Part shown: one piece after another, positions 1 through 6,709 of the stretch
How positions within the stretch are numbered: position 1 is the first letter of the stretch
Layout: each line of letters begins with the position of its first letter
NCBI GenBank assembly: GCA_002353285.1
Contig: DEJJ01000002.1
Location: 75,485-88,693, forward strand
Direction of reading: 5' to 3'
Length of the DNA: 13,209 nt
Source of the DNA: Porphyromonadaceae bacterium UBA2751
GTDB taxonomy: Bacteria; Bacteroidota; Bacteroidia; Bacteroidales; Muribaculaceae
Made by a program: the position numbers and the translations under genes
Notes under the pieces: generated by a model
The model's database searches: none
Told to the model about the DNA's origin: nothing
Seen by the model: only the letters and a program-made list of their open reading frames with translations

Positions 1-132
1 TTAAAAATTAGTCATTTTGTATTCAGAGCTCCTTGTTAAGGGGCGGCTTTAATGCGGGGATTTTTATTTATTGATTGAAGGTTCGGTATTACGACTTCGG
101 AAGCGGGAACGGCGAAAATAAAGCGGTAATCT
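1..132. other. Upstream non-coding stretch
   Basis: I see no credible gene here. The only reading frame is on the minus strand, runs into the start of the HD phosphohydrolase gene and resembles no protein family I know. The stretch is moderately AT-rich and leads into the promoter at 133-163. I found no convincing terminator for a gene further left. Confidence 0.5.
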
Positions 133-163
133 TTTGCCAATCTAAATAATTTTTGTACTTTTG
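133..163 (+). promoter_or_regulatory. Bacteroidota-type promoter of the HD phosphohydrolase operon
   Basis: A -33 element TTTG (133-136) and a -7 element TACTTTTG (156-163) are separated by 19 bp. This matches the Bacteroidota primary-sigma consensus TTTG-N19-21-TAnnTTTG. Transcription would begin around 168-171, giving a leader of about 22-25 nt before the ATG at 193. Confidence 0.8.
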
Positions 164-192
164 CATTCTAAACCATTTATAACAGGAATCGT

Positions 193-2262
193 ATGGCAAT
201 GGAAAATATGACAACGAGCAGGCTTTCAGCAACACGCAATCTATTGGTGATGCTGAGCGTTGTCGTGGTTGCAGTAAGCATGATCGTAGTGTCAATGCCT
301 AACACGGAGCAGCCTCTGCTCTACTATACTCTTGGTGAACCGTGGCTGAGCCCTCAGCTTATATCCCCCGCCGAGATACCGATACGCAAGGATGCCACCC
401 TGCTGGAGCAGGAGCGCGAAGAGGCGCTACGCACGGATTTCCTGCCCTACTATACGCTGGACACAGCGATTGGCGAGAAGCAGGTGAACAATTTCCTGCA
501 GAAATATACTAATTCTGACGACAATATGTCGGCATACGCCGTGCAGATTATTGCAGGCATAATATCTGAGCTCTATAATAAGGGCATCATGTCGCAGAGC
601 GACTATGGCCAGCTGATGGGCGAAGACAGCACGTTTACCTTCATGCTGGCTAAGGGCAATGAGGGTATCCGCACTACTATCAGCGAGATAAACTCTACGA
701 AGAAGGCCTACGAGAGCCTGATGAGCAATAGCCGCGTGGCGAAGTACCGCGGGTTGATGCAGACGATGGACCTGCAAGATTACATCGTGGCCAACGTGAG
801 CTTTGACCAGAGACGCAGCGACCAGGCGCGCCGCGACATCATTGCACTGGTGCCCGAGAATACCGGCATGATGAAACCCGGGCAGGAGATTATAAACCGA
901 GGCGACATAGTAGATGAGGATCGCGCGCGCATGATAGACAGTTACAACGAGTTTATCATGACGAAGTCACACAATGACTTCTACACGATACTGCTGACGA
1001 ACGGCTCGCAGGCACTGTATGTGCTGATACTGATCACCATCGCGCTGATGTATGTTTACCTCTTCAGGAAAGACTACTACGTGAAGCCGCGCTCGCTATA
1101 CCTCATGCTGTGCCTCGTGGGGGTATTCTCCGTGATGCACGCGCTGTTCATCAGGGTCAATCCGCGTTATGCCTACATCACGCCAATCTGTCTGGTGCCG
1201 ATATTCATCCGCATCTTCCTTGACTCGCGCACGGCTCTGCTGACCCACGCCGTCATGGTGCTCATCTGCGCTGCCACGGTGCCAGACAAGTTTGAGTACA
1301 TCGTGGTGCAATTCGTGGCCGGCATCACAGCCATCTATTCGCTGCGCGAGGTGAACCGCAGGTCGCAGACATTCAGCGCTGCCATACTGGTGACGATAGC
1401 TTACATCATTATGTACACCATACTGAAATGCCTGAACAACCCAGACCTGACGTATGAATCGATGAAGCACTACTACTTCTCGTTCATCGTCAACGGTGTG
1501 CTGCTGTTGCTGGCATATCCGCTGATGTACCTTGTGGAGAAGATGTTTGGCTTCATCTCTACCATAACGCTCATCGAGCTTTCAGACACCAACCGCGGAC
1601 TGCTGCGCCGACTCTCGGAGATAGCTCCGGGAACATTCCAGCACTCCTTCATGGTGAGCAATCTGGCAGGTGCCGTAGCAACGGAGATTGATGCCAAGCC
1701 GCTGCTGGTGCGTGTCGGAGCACTCTACCACGACATAGGCAAGATGGTGAACCCCGCATTCTTCACCGAGAACCAGCATGGCATAAACCCGCATACACGA
1801 CTGACACCGCAGGAGAGCGCAAAGATCATCATAGGCCACGTGGCTGAGGGCGTGCAGCTGGCAGAGGAGAATGACATCCCGCAGGTGATACGCAACTTCA
1901 TACGCACGCACCACGGCAAGTCCCTGGCACGCTACTTCTATAACACCTACAAGAACAACCACCCCGACGAGGAGGTGGATGAGACGCCATTCAGATACCC
2001 CGGACCTAATCCGTTCTCCAAAGAGACGGCCATACTGATGATGTGCGACAGCGTGGAGGCAGCGTCAAGGTCGCTGACAGAGTATGACGAGGAGTCCATA
2101 GAGCGGCTCATCAACAATATCATTGACACGCAAGTGAGAGAGGGATACCTGCAACAGAGCCCGATAACATTCCGCGACATCAATACCGTCAAGAAGGTGC
2201 TGAAGGAGAAACTCATCAGCATACACCATCCACGCATCAAATACCCCGAACTGAAGGAATGA
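193..2262 (+). CDS. pgpH: 7TM-HD family phosphohydrolase (probable c-di-AMP phosphodiesterase, PgpH-like)
   Basis: This is a membrane-bound HD-domain phosphohydrolase of 689 aa with PgpH architecture. One N-terminal membrane span (about residues 17-36) precedes an extracytoplasmic 7TMR-HDED-like region (about 37-265). A block of several membrane spans (about 270-455) follows, then a cytoplasmic HD domain (about 475-660). Metal-binding residues are visible: His484 in TFQHS, the His513-Asp514 pair in YHDIGK, a later IIGH histidine, the HHG motif and the Asp of CDSVEA. All expected ligands appear present, so the enzyme should be active. In Firmicutes PgpH hydrolyses c-di-AMP to pApA; that substrate is inferred here from architecture. 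An AGGAA sequence at 184-188 lies 4 nt before ATG 193 and 10 nt before ATG 199, so translation may start at either. The stop overlaps the next start (ATGA, 2259-2262), which suggests translational coupling. Confidence 0.9.
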   Translation: MAMENMTTSRLSATRNLLVMLSVVVVAVSMIVVSMPNTEQPLLYYTLGEPWLSPQLISPAEIPIRKDATLLEQEREEALRTDFLPYYTLDTAIGEKQVNNFLQKYTNSDDNMSAYAVQIIAGIISELYNKGIMSQSDYGQLMGEDSTFTFMLAKGNEGIRTTISEINSTKKAYESLMSNSRVAKYRGLMQTMDLQDYIVANVSFDQRRSDQARRDIIALVPENTGMMKPGQEIINRGDIVDEDRARMIDSYNEFIMTKSHNDFYTILLTNGSQALYVLILITIALMYVYLFRKDYYVKPRSLYLMLCLVGVFSVMHALFIRVNPRYAYITPICLVPIFIRIFLDSRTALLTHAVMVLICAATVPDKFEYIVVQFVAGITAIYSLREVNRRSQTFSAAILVTIAYIIMYTILKCLNNPDLTYESMKHYYFSFIVNGVLLLLAYPLMYLVEKMFGFISTITLIELSDTNRGLLRRLSEIAPGTFQHSFMVSNLAGAVATEIDAKPLLVRVGALYHDIGKMVNPAFFTENQHGINPHTRLTPQESAKIIIGHVAEGVQLAEENDIPQVIRNFIRTHHGKSLARYFYNTYKNNHPDEEVDETPFRYPGPNPFSKETAILMMCDSVEAASRSLTEYDEESIERLINNIIDTQVREGYLQQSPITFRDINTVKKVLKEKLISIHHPRIKYPELKE

Positions 2263-2672
2263 ACCGACTCGCACGATGGTGGCAAAATATGGGCTTCGGC
2301 ATACAGAGCCCCACAGACTTTGCGTTTCTCCACGACGTGATACGCGAGAAGTTGCCGTACTATGCATACGCAGACATAGAGAGCCGTTACCCCCACGCCA
2401 CGCAGCGCGAGCTGAGGGTGAGAAAGCTAATCTTCAGGGTGCGCAACGCATTCACACATGAGAAGGTGGTGGTGATAGACCACGATGACACCACTCTCCC
2501 ACCCCGCGATGCACGAGCCGTCATGCTGATAGGATTGCAACTCGACCAATCGGCCCTGTGGCAGGAGATGCTGTCACTGCGACACATCATCACATTTGAC
2601 ATGCAAGACATCGGTATCGCCATCTACGATGCCGAAAGAGATGCGCAACACTACAAGATACTGCCTGTTTAA
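2259..2672 (+). CDS. Short methyltransferase-like protein lacking the SAM-binding core
   Basis: The product is 137 aa. Its N-terminus (GFGIQSP at about 12-18, then a hydrophobic stretch and PYYAY) recalls the conserved HGIHSPFVF-type opening of a Bacteroidota family of class I SAM-dependent methyltransferase-like proteins, usually about 230-270 aa. Its last 50 residues (ITFDMQDIGIAIYD ... QHYKI) recall that family's C-terminal strands. The part between them, where the glycine-rich SAM-binding loop should be, is missing, and I see no GxGxG-type motif. Hence it is probably a non-catalytic derivative, or an internally deleted but in-frame gene. The frame is open, starts in a 4-bp overlap with the upstream phosphohydrolase gene and keeps coding-like codon use, so the protein is probably made. 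The family link comes from remembered motifs, not an alignment. Function unknown. Confidence 0.75.
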   Translation: MNRLARWWQNMGFGIQSPTDFAFLHDVIREKLPYYAYADIESRYPHATQRELRVRKLIFRVRNAFTHEKVVVIDHDDTTLPPRDARAVMLIGLQLDQSALWQEMLSLRHIITFDMQDIGIAIYDAERDAQHYKILPV

Positions 2673-2680
2673 GGAAAGCC

Positions 2681-2706
2681 CCCTCCATCTCCCCCAAGGA
2701 GGAGGG
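2681..2706. repeat. GC-rich inverted repeat downstream of the phosphohydrolase operon
   Basis: CCCTCC (2681-2686) pairs with GGAGGG (2701-2706). A smaller stem CTCC/GGAG inside (2689-2692 with 2698-2701) is an alternative. There is no T-tract directly after it, so it is not a canonical terminator. Similar C-rich/G-rich intergenic hairpins occur in many Bacteroidota genomes. Confidence 0.5.
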
Positions 2707-2717
2707 ACGGTGAGGGA

Positions 2718-2751
2718 TGAGAGTTTAGGGATGATGGGTGAGAGTTTAGGG
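2718..2751 (+). repeat. Two direct copies of TGAGAGTTTAGGG, 21-bp period
   Basis: The 13-mer TGAGAGTTTAGGG occurs exactly at 2718-2730 and 2739-2751. Flanking bases are partly similar too (GGGATGAGAG and GGGTGAGAG). It lies in the non-coding spacer between the methyltransferase-like gene and the DUF2795 gene. Confidence 0.7.
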
Positions 2752-2793
2752 CCAAAGGGATTAAAAAAAGTTAATTCACGCCATCATACGCAT

Positions 2794-2828
2794 AATTATG
2801 AATTATGAATTATGAACTATGAATTAAA
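2794..2828 (+). repeat. Heptanucleotide tandem repeat (AATTATG)n
   Basis: Three exact AATTATG units (2794-2814) are followed by AACTATG (2815-2821) and a decayed unit AATTAAA (2822-2828). The tract ends 5 bp before the -7 element at 2834, so it covers the place where the -33 element should be. A slipped-strand change in copy number would alter the sequence upstream of that promoter. Confidence 0.8.
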
Positions 2829-2841
2829 ATTACTACCTTTG
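2811..2841 (+). promoter_or_regulatory. Promoter of the DUF2795 gene
   Basis: TACCTTTG (2834-2841) is a perfect Bacteroidota -7 element. Nineteen bp upstream lies TATG (2811-2814), a 3-of-4 match to the -33 TTTG, contributed by the heptamer repeat. Transcription should start near 2847, giving a leader of about 28 nt. Confidence 0.7.
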
Positions 2842-2874
2842 CGCCCGCAAAATCACTAAACACAAAATCTAAAT

Positions 2875-3096
2875 ATGTACTGGACCTTAGAATTAGCATC
2901 AAAACTTGAGGACGCTCCTTGGCCAGCAACCAAGGATGAGTTGATAGACTATGCCGTTCGATCAGGCATATCACTTGAAGTAATAGAGAACCTTCAGGAG
3001 CTGGAGGACGAAGGGGAGGTATATGACTCCATAGAAGACATCTGGCCCGACTATCCTACAAAGGAGGACTTCCTCTTTGACGAAGAGGAGTATTGA
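2875..3096 (+). CDS. DUF2795 domain-containing small acidic protein
   Basis: The product is 73 aa, very rich in Asp and Glu, with no signal peptide or membrane span, so it is cytoplasmic. I recognise the sequence as a conserved Bacteroidota DUF2795 protein. It opens MYWTLELASKLEDAPWPATK and continues with DELIDYA, ENLQELEDEGE and IWPDYPTKEDF. The family is short and nearly invariant across Bacteroidales, which implies a housekeeping role, but none is established that I know of. It is flanked by its own promoter (-7 at 2834) and a strong terminator (3124-3171), so it is most likely monocistronic. The ATG at 2875 matches the family's N-terminus. Confidence 0.9.
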   Translation: MYWTLELASKLEDAPWPATKDELIDYAVRSGISLEVIENLQELEDEGEVYDSIEDIWPDYPTKEDFLFDEEEY

Positions 3097-3123
3097 TTGA
3101 CAATTTCCTGTCATGCAAAAGAA

Positions 3124-3171
3124 ATCAGCGAGATAAGCAAATAATGTATGCTTATCTCGCTGATATTTTTT
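3124..3171 (+). terminator. Intrinsic terminator after the DUF2795 gene
   Basis: A perfect 16-bp stem pairs 3124-3139 (ATCAGCGAGATAAGCA) with 3149-3164, with a 9-nt loop, followed by ATTTTTTT. It insulates the DUF2795 gene from the phosphate transporter gene downstream. Confidence 0.93.
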
Positions 3172-3207
3172 ACAGGCTTTGACCGTTATGGGTCGCCATA
3201 TTACATT

Positions 3208-3239
3208 ATCGTTACGATGGAGTTATGTAACAATATTGT
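3208..3239. promoter_or_regulatory. Two small palindromes upstream of the phosphate symporter promoter
   Basis: ATCGTTACGAT (3208-3218, odd-centred) and the perfect palindrome ACAATATTGT (3230-3239) lie just upstream of the -33 region (3252-3254). Their position suits an operator or activator site, perhaps for the response regulator encoded downstream. That is inference; I know of no established Pho-box consensus for Bacteroidota to compare with. Confidence 0.35.
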
Positions 3240-3251
3240 AATACGTTTTCC

Positions 3252-3282
3252 TTGAAGAATACACTGAATGAACGTAATTTTG
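3252..3282 (+). promoter_or_regulatory. Promoter of the Na+/phosphate symporter gene
   Basis: A -7 element TAATTTTG (3275-3282) lies 20 bp after a TTG (3252-3254) that can serve as the -33 element. The predicted transcription start, about 3288, lies downstream of the in-frame ATG at 3268, so translation must begin at ATG 3310. Confidence 0.7.
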
Positions 3283-3309
3283 CAGCCAAAAAGTATAATA
3301 GAAAGCAAA

Positions 3310-5004
3310 ATGGAGACTACACCAGACTATGTAATGGTATCGATGAAACTGCTGGGAGCACTGGGACTTCTCATTTACGGTATGCGAATGATGAGCGATG
3401 CTCTGCAGAAAATGGCAGGTCCGCAACTGCGACACATCTTGGCACGGATGACGACCAACCGACTGACGGGAATGCTGACAGGAACTTTCGTGACCTGTGC
3501 CGTGCAGTCATCGTCGGCAACCACCGTCATGACAGTATCATTCGTGTCGGCAGGATTGCTGACGTTGTCACAGGCCATCTCTGTGATTATGGGTGCAAAC
3601 ATCGGAACGACGCTTACGGCCTGGATTATGTCGCTGGGCTATAATGTGGATTTGACCAACATCGTATTCCCTGCGTTTGTTGTCGGCATCATTCTCATCT
3701 ACAACAAGCGCCAGCGCTATGTGGGTGATTTCCTGTTTGGCATTGCGTTCATGTTTCTGTCACTTGTCATGCTGAGCACGGCGGGCAAGGAGATGGACTT
3801 GGAACACAACGAGGCTGTGGTTCGCTTTTTCGCTTCGTTCGACACTGACAGCTATTTGACGATTTTGGCCTTCCTGGGCATTGGCACACTTATCACCTGC
3901 ATTGTGCAGTCATCTGCCGCAGTGATGGCTATCACAATACTGCTCTGCTCCACCGGTGTGCTGCCTATCTATCTGGGCATTGCCTTAGTGATGGGCGAGA
4001 ACATAGGAACTACGGCGACGGCCAATCTCGCCGCCTTTGGGGCCAACACACAGGCCCGTAGGGCTGCACTGGCACATCTGCTGTTCAATGTGTTCGGTGT
4101 CGCATGGGTGCTCATCATTTTCTATCCTTTCGTCAACATGGTGTGCCGGTTGGTAGGCTACGACCCGTCGCTTGGAGGTCAGGTTACCCGACTGCCAGTG
4201 GTGCTGGCTATGTTTCACACCTGTTTCAATGTGACAAACACTGCCCTCCTGATAGGCTTGATTCCATGGCTGGAGCGTATTGTCTGCTGGCTGTTGCCCG
4301 AGAAGAAGGAAGTCAAGACGAAAGAGGACGAGTTTCGTCTGCAATACATCCAGACAAATCTGGTGCAGACGCCCGAAATCGCCGTACTTCAGGCTGAGAA
4401 GGAAACGGCAGCTTTCGCCATGCGCGTAGGAGAGATGTTCGGAATGGTACGAACATTGTTTCAGGAGACAGACCCGAAGGATTTTTCTGAATTGTTCCGC
4501 CAGATAGAACACGAAGAGGACACGACAGACAAGATTGAGATTGAGATTGCCCGCTACCTGGAGCAGGTGAGCGACGGCCATCTGAGCGACGTTACGAAGC
4601 AGAAGATCCGCCAGATGATGCGCGAGATCAGCGAACTGGAGTCTATCGGCGATGCCTGCTACAAGCTGGCACGCACGCTTGAGCGCAAGCAGGAGTCCGG
4701 CAAGTCCTTCACTCAGCATCAATCTGAACAACTTCAAGCCCTCATGCTGCTATGCGACCGTGCCCTCGTGCAGATGCAGACCGTAATGCACGGCCACCGC
4801 GCCGACCACGATATCCGCGAGACATTCCGCATAGAGAACGACATAAACCAGATGCGCCAGCACCTGAAGACGGAGAACGTCACGGCTGTAAACAACCACG
4901 AATATGACTATGCCATCAGCACTATCTACATAGATCTCATCAATGAGTGCGAGAAACTGGGCGACTATGTTGTGAACGTCGTTCAGGCGAGATTTGGAAA
5001 ATAA
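3310..5004 (+). CDS. Na+/phosphate symporter with C-terminal PhoU-like domain
   Basis: This is an inner-membrane Na+-coupled phosphate transporter of the NptA/PNaS family, 564 aa from ATG 3310. Two inverted Na_Pi_cotrans repeats carry the family's QSS motifs: QSSSATT at about residue 66 and QSSAAV at about residue 200. Each is followed by a GANIGTT or GENIGTT signature. About eight hydrophobic segments span residues 8-335. From about residue 360 a soluble, helix-rich, charged PhoU-like region follows (EHEEDTTDKIEIEIARYL ... MREISELESIGD ... INECEKLGDYV). PhoU domains couple phosphate transport to two-component signalling in other bacteria, and here the next two genes are such a pair. An upstream in-frame ATG at 3268 exists but overlaps the promoter. 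Transport of phosphate is the family's usual role; the exact substrate is inferred. Confidence 0.92.
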   Translation: METTPDYVMVSMKLLGALGLLIYGMRMMSDALQKMAGPQLRHILARMTTNRLTGMLTGTFVTCAVQSSSATTVMTVSFVSAGLLTLSQAISVIMGANIGTTLTAWIMSLGYNVDLTNIVFPAFVVGIILIYNKRQRYVGDFLFGIAFMFLSLVMLSTAGKEMDLEHNEAVVRFFASFDTDSYLTILAFLGIGTLITCIVQSSAAVMAITILLCSTGVLPIYLGIALVMGENIGTTATANLAAFGANTQARRAALAHLLFNVFGVAWVLIIFYPFVNMVCRLVGYDPSLGGQVTRLPVVLAMFHTCFNVTNTALLIGLIPWLERIVCWLLPEKKEVKTKEDEFRLQYIQTNLVQTPEIAVLQAEKETAAFAMRVGEMFGMVRTLFQETDPKDFSELFRQIEHEEDTTDKIEIEIARYLEQVSDGHLSDVTKQKIRQMMREISELESIGDACYKLARTLERKQESGKSFTQHQSEQLQALMLLCDRALVQMQTVMHGHRADHDIRETFRIENDINQMRQHLKTENVTAVNNHEYDYAISTIYIDLINECEKLGDYVVNVVQARFGK

Positions 5005-5008
5005 TTTG

Positions 5009-5016
5009 TACCTTTG
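5009..5016 (+). promoter_or_regulatory. -7 element directly before the response regulator
   Basis: TACCTTTG is a perfect Bacteroidota -7 element. It lies in the 20-bp gap between the symporter stop (5002-5004) and the regulator ATG (5025). I see no good TTTG 19-21 bp upstream, so it may need an activator or be weak. Transcription would start at about 5021-5024, leaving almost no leader. Confidence 0.5.
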
Positions 5017-5024
5017 CACTCGAT

Positions 5025-5705
5025 ATGGATCAGAAAAGGATACTAATAGTAGATGATGAGCATGACTTGTGTGAGATTTTTCTGTTTAATCTGACGGCGG
5101 CAGGCTACGAGGCCGACGTTGCCTATTCCGCAGAAGAGGCCATCAGCAAAGGCATCGACGGGTATGACCTGTTGCTGCTTGACGTAATGATGCCGGGCCT
5201 GTCGGGCTTTGAGTTGGCGCAGAGGCTGAAAGCAGATGAACACACAGCGCACATACCTATTATATTTATTACAGCCAAAGACACCGAGGAAGACACCCTG
5301 AGAGGGTTCGGCCTGGGTGCCGACGACTATGTTACAAAGCCATTCTCCATACGCGAAGTGGTGGCCAGGGTGAATGCCGTGCTGAAACGAAGCCTGCCTC
5401 CGGCGATGTCGCTGCAATACGACAGTCTGCTGGTTGACCAAAGCAGCAAGACGGTGACCATAGACAATGTTACGGTGGACCTTACCCGCACGGAGTTCGA
5501 CCTGCTTGCACTGCTTCTGAGCCGTCAGGGGCAGGTGTTCAGCCGTCAGGAACTGATAGACAGAGTGTGGCCTAATGACGTGATTGTCTCAGAACGTACG
5601 GTGGATGTGAACATCACCCGGCTGCGGAAGAAGCTGGGGGACTATGCCTCCCGCATCGTTACGCGTCAAGGTTTCGGGTATTGCTTTGAAGGTGCAAACA
5701 ATTAG
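5025..5705 (+). CDS. OmpR/PhoB-family response regulator
   Basis: This cytoplasmic DNA-binding response regulator has 226 aa when started at ATG 5025 (MDQKRILIVDDEHD). A longer frame opening at 4947 overlaps the symporter gene and adds residues unlike a receiver N-terminus, so I reject it. The receiver domain (about 4-120) has the acidic pair Asp10-Asp11, the phospho-acceptor Asp53 in LLLDVMMPG, Thr83 in FITAK and Lys105 in VTKPF. The winged-helix effector domain (about 130-224) shows LTRTEFDLL, the VSERTVDVNITRLRKKL recognition region and the RQGFGYCF wing. It lies between the symporter/PhoU gene and a histidine kinase gene, so a PhoB-like role in phosphate control is the most economical reading. 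Its regulon is not shown by the sequence. Confidence 0.92.
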   Translation: MDQKRILIVDDEHDLCEIFLFNLTAAGYEADVAYSAEEAISKGIDGYDLLLLDVMMPGLSGFELAQRLKADEHTAHIPIIFITAKDTEEDTLRGFGLGADDYVTKPFSIREVVARVNAVLKRSLPPAMSLQYDSLLVDQSSKTVTIDNVTVDLTRTEFDLLALLLSRQGQVFSRQELIDRVWPNDVIVSERTVDVNITRLRKKLGDYASRIVTRQGFGYCFEGANN

Positions 5706-5731
5706 TGGTATCAGAAAAAAATCGTGGTTGA

Positions 5732-6664
5732 ATGAAAAAGCTTAGTGAAGGAAAACGGATGTGGGGTTATGTGATGGGTATCTTTCTCGTCTATGCCGGC
5801 ATCTTCATTCTGTTCGATGACTATGACAAGCATTTCCTGCAGCCTTTCGACGAAGTGAGCGACTGGCATCTGCTGTTGTTTTCTATTGTAGTCATGCTGC
5901 TGCTGGGGTGGTTACTGTTTCACTATGCCCACCGTATGGACGAGCGCATCAGCCGTGAGCAGATGGCTAAGCAGAACGAGATGCGTCGGCAGCTGACACA
6001 GAACATTGCCCACGAACTGAAGACCCCCGTAGCCAGTATCCTGGGCTATACGGACACTATCCTCGACAATCCAAGCATGAGCGAGGCCACCAGGCAGCAG
6101 TTCATTGCCCGCACCAATGCACAGGCACGGCGGTTGACTGCCATGCTACAAGACATTTCCACCCTGAACCGTATGGACTACGCTCCGGGAATGCTAACGG
6201 TGGAGCGGGTTGACATCTCCGCATTGTTTGCAGACATCGTGGAGGAGACGGCACTGGCGGTGGAGTCCAGACAGATGAAACTGAACAATTGCCTGCCTGA
6301 GGATGTCTGCATACAGGGTAACTGGTCGCTCATCTACAGTATTTTCCGCAATCTTGTTGACAATGCCATCTACTATGCCGGCGAGGGGACGACGGTTGAA
6401 ATATCTGCCGAAGAGCATGATGACAGCTGGGCATTCACCTTCCGCGACAATGGCGTGGGAGTGGCAGCTGACCACCTGCCGCGCATCTTTGAGCGTTTCT
6501 ATCGCATCGACAAAGGCCGCAGCCGTGCCCTTGGCGGCACAGGCCTCGGGCTCGCCATCGTGAAGAATGCAGTCCTCCTGCATGGCGGACAGATAAACGC
6601 GGTCGAAGCGGATGGCGGCGGACTGCAATTTGATTTCACTTTGAAGAAGGATAAGACTGCCTAA
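5732..6664 (+). CDS. Compact membrane histidine kinase (PhoR-like partner)
   Basis: This is a 310-aa sensor kinase that starts 26 bp after the regulator, so the two are co-transcribed and probably cognate. Two membrane spans (about 11-28 and 46-66) enclose an extracytoplasmic loop of only about 17 residues. The HisKA domain carries the phospho-acceptor His94 in NIAHELKTP. The HATPase domain has the N box (NLVDNAIYYA), G1 (DNGVGV), an F-box-like FERFYRIDKG and G2 (GGTGLGLAIV). There is no PAS, HAMP-like or large periplasmic sensor domain. The signal must therefore be sensed in the membrane or come from a partner such as the PhoU-like domain of the upstream symporter, as in PhoR systems. That coupling is inferred from gene order. 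Confidence 0.92.
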   Translation: MKKLSEGKRMWGYVMGIFLVYAGIFILFDDYDKHFLQPFDEVSDWHLLLFSIVVMLLLGWLLFHYAHRMDERISREQMAKQNEMRRQLTQNIAHELKTPVASILGYTDTILDNPSMSEATRQQFIARTNAQARRLTAMLQDISTLNRMDYAPGMLTVERVDISALFADIVEETALAVESRQMKLNNCLPEDVCIQGNWSLIYSIFRNLVDNAIYYAGEGTTVEISAEEHDDSWAFTFRDNGVGVAADHLPRIFERFYRIDKGRSRALGGTGLGLAIVKNAVLLHGGQINAVEADGGGLQFDFTLKKDKTA

Positions 6665-6666
6665 CC

Positions 6667-6689
6667 CCGCCGGCTCAGCACGGAGGCGG
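6667..6689. terminator. Possible weak hairpin between convergent genes
   Basis: CCGCC (6667-6671) can pair with GGCGG (6685-6689) immediately after the kinase stop codon. No T-tract follows on either strand, so this is at best a weak or factor-assisted termination site. Confidence 0.25.
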
Positions 6690-6709
6690 CACTTGCGGAG
6701 AGAACAAAT

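Noticed and set aside
89..295. A 68-codon minus-strand open frame at the left edge
   Set aside because: It overlaps the promoter and 5' end of the phosphohydrolase gene and has no protein-like features.
2794..2828. CRISPR-like or mobile-element origin of the heptamer repeat
   Set aside because: Units are only 7 bp with no spacers and no terminal inverted repeats or target duplications; it is a simple tandem repeat.
3985..4737. A 250-codon minus-strand open frame antisense to the symporter
   Set aside because: It lies wholly inside the well-supported symporter/PhoU coding region and resembles no family.
4947..5024. N-terminal extension of the response regulator by 26 codons
   Set aside because: It overlaps the symporter gene and the -7 element, and receiver domains begin at about the MDQKRILIVDDE position.
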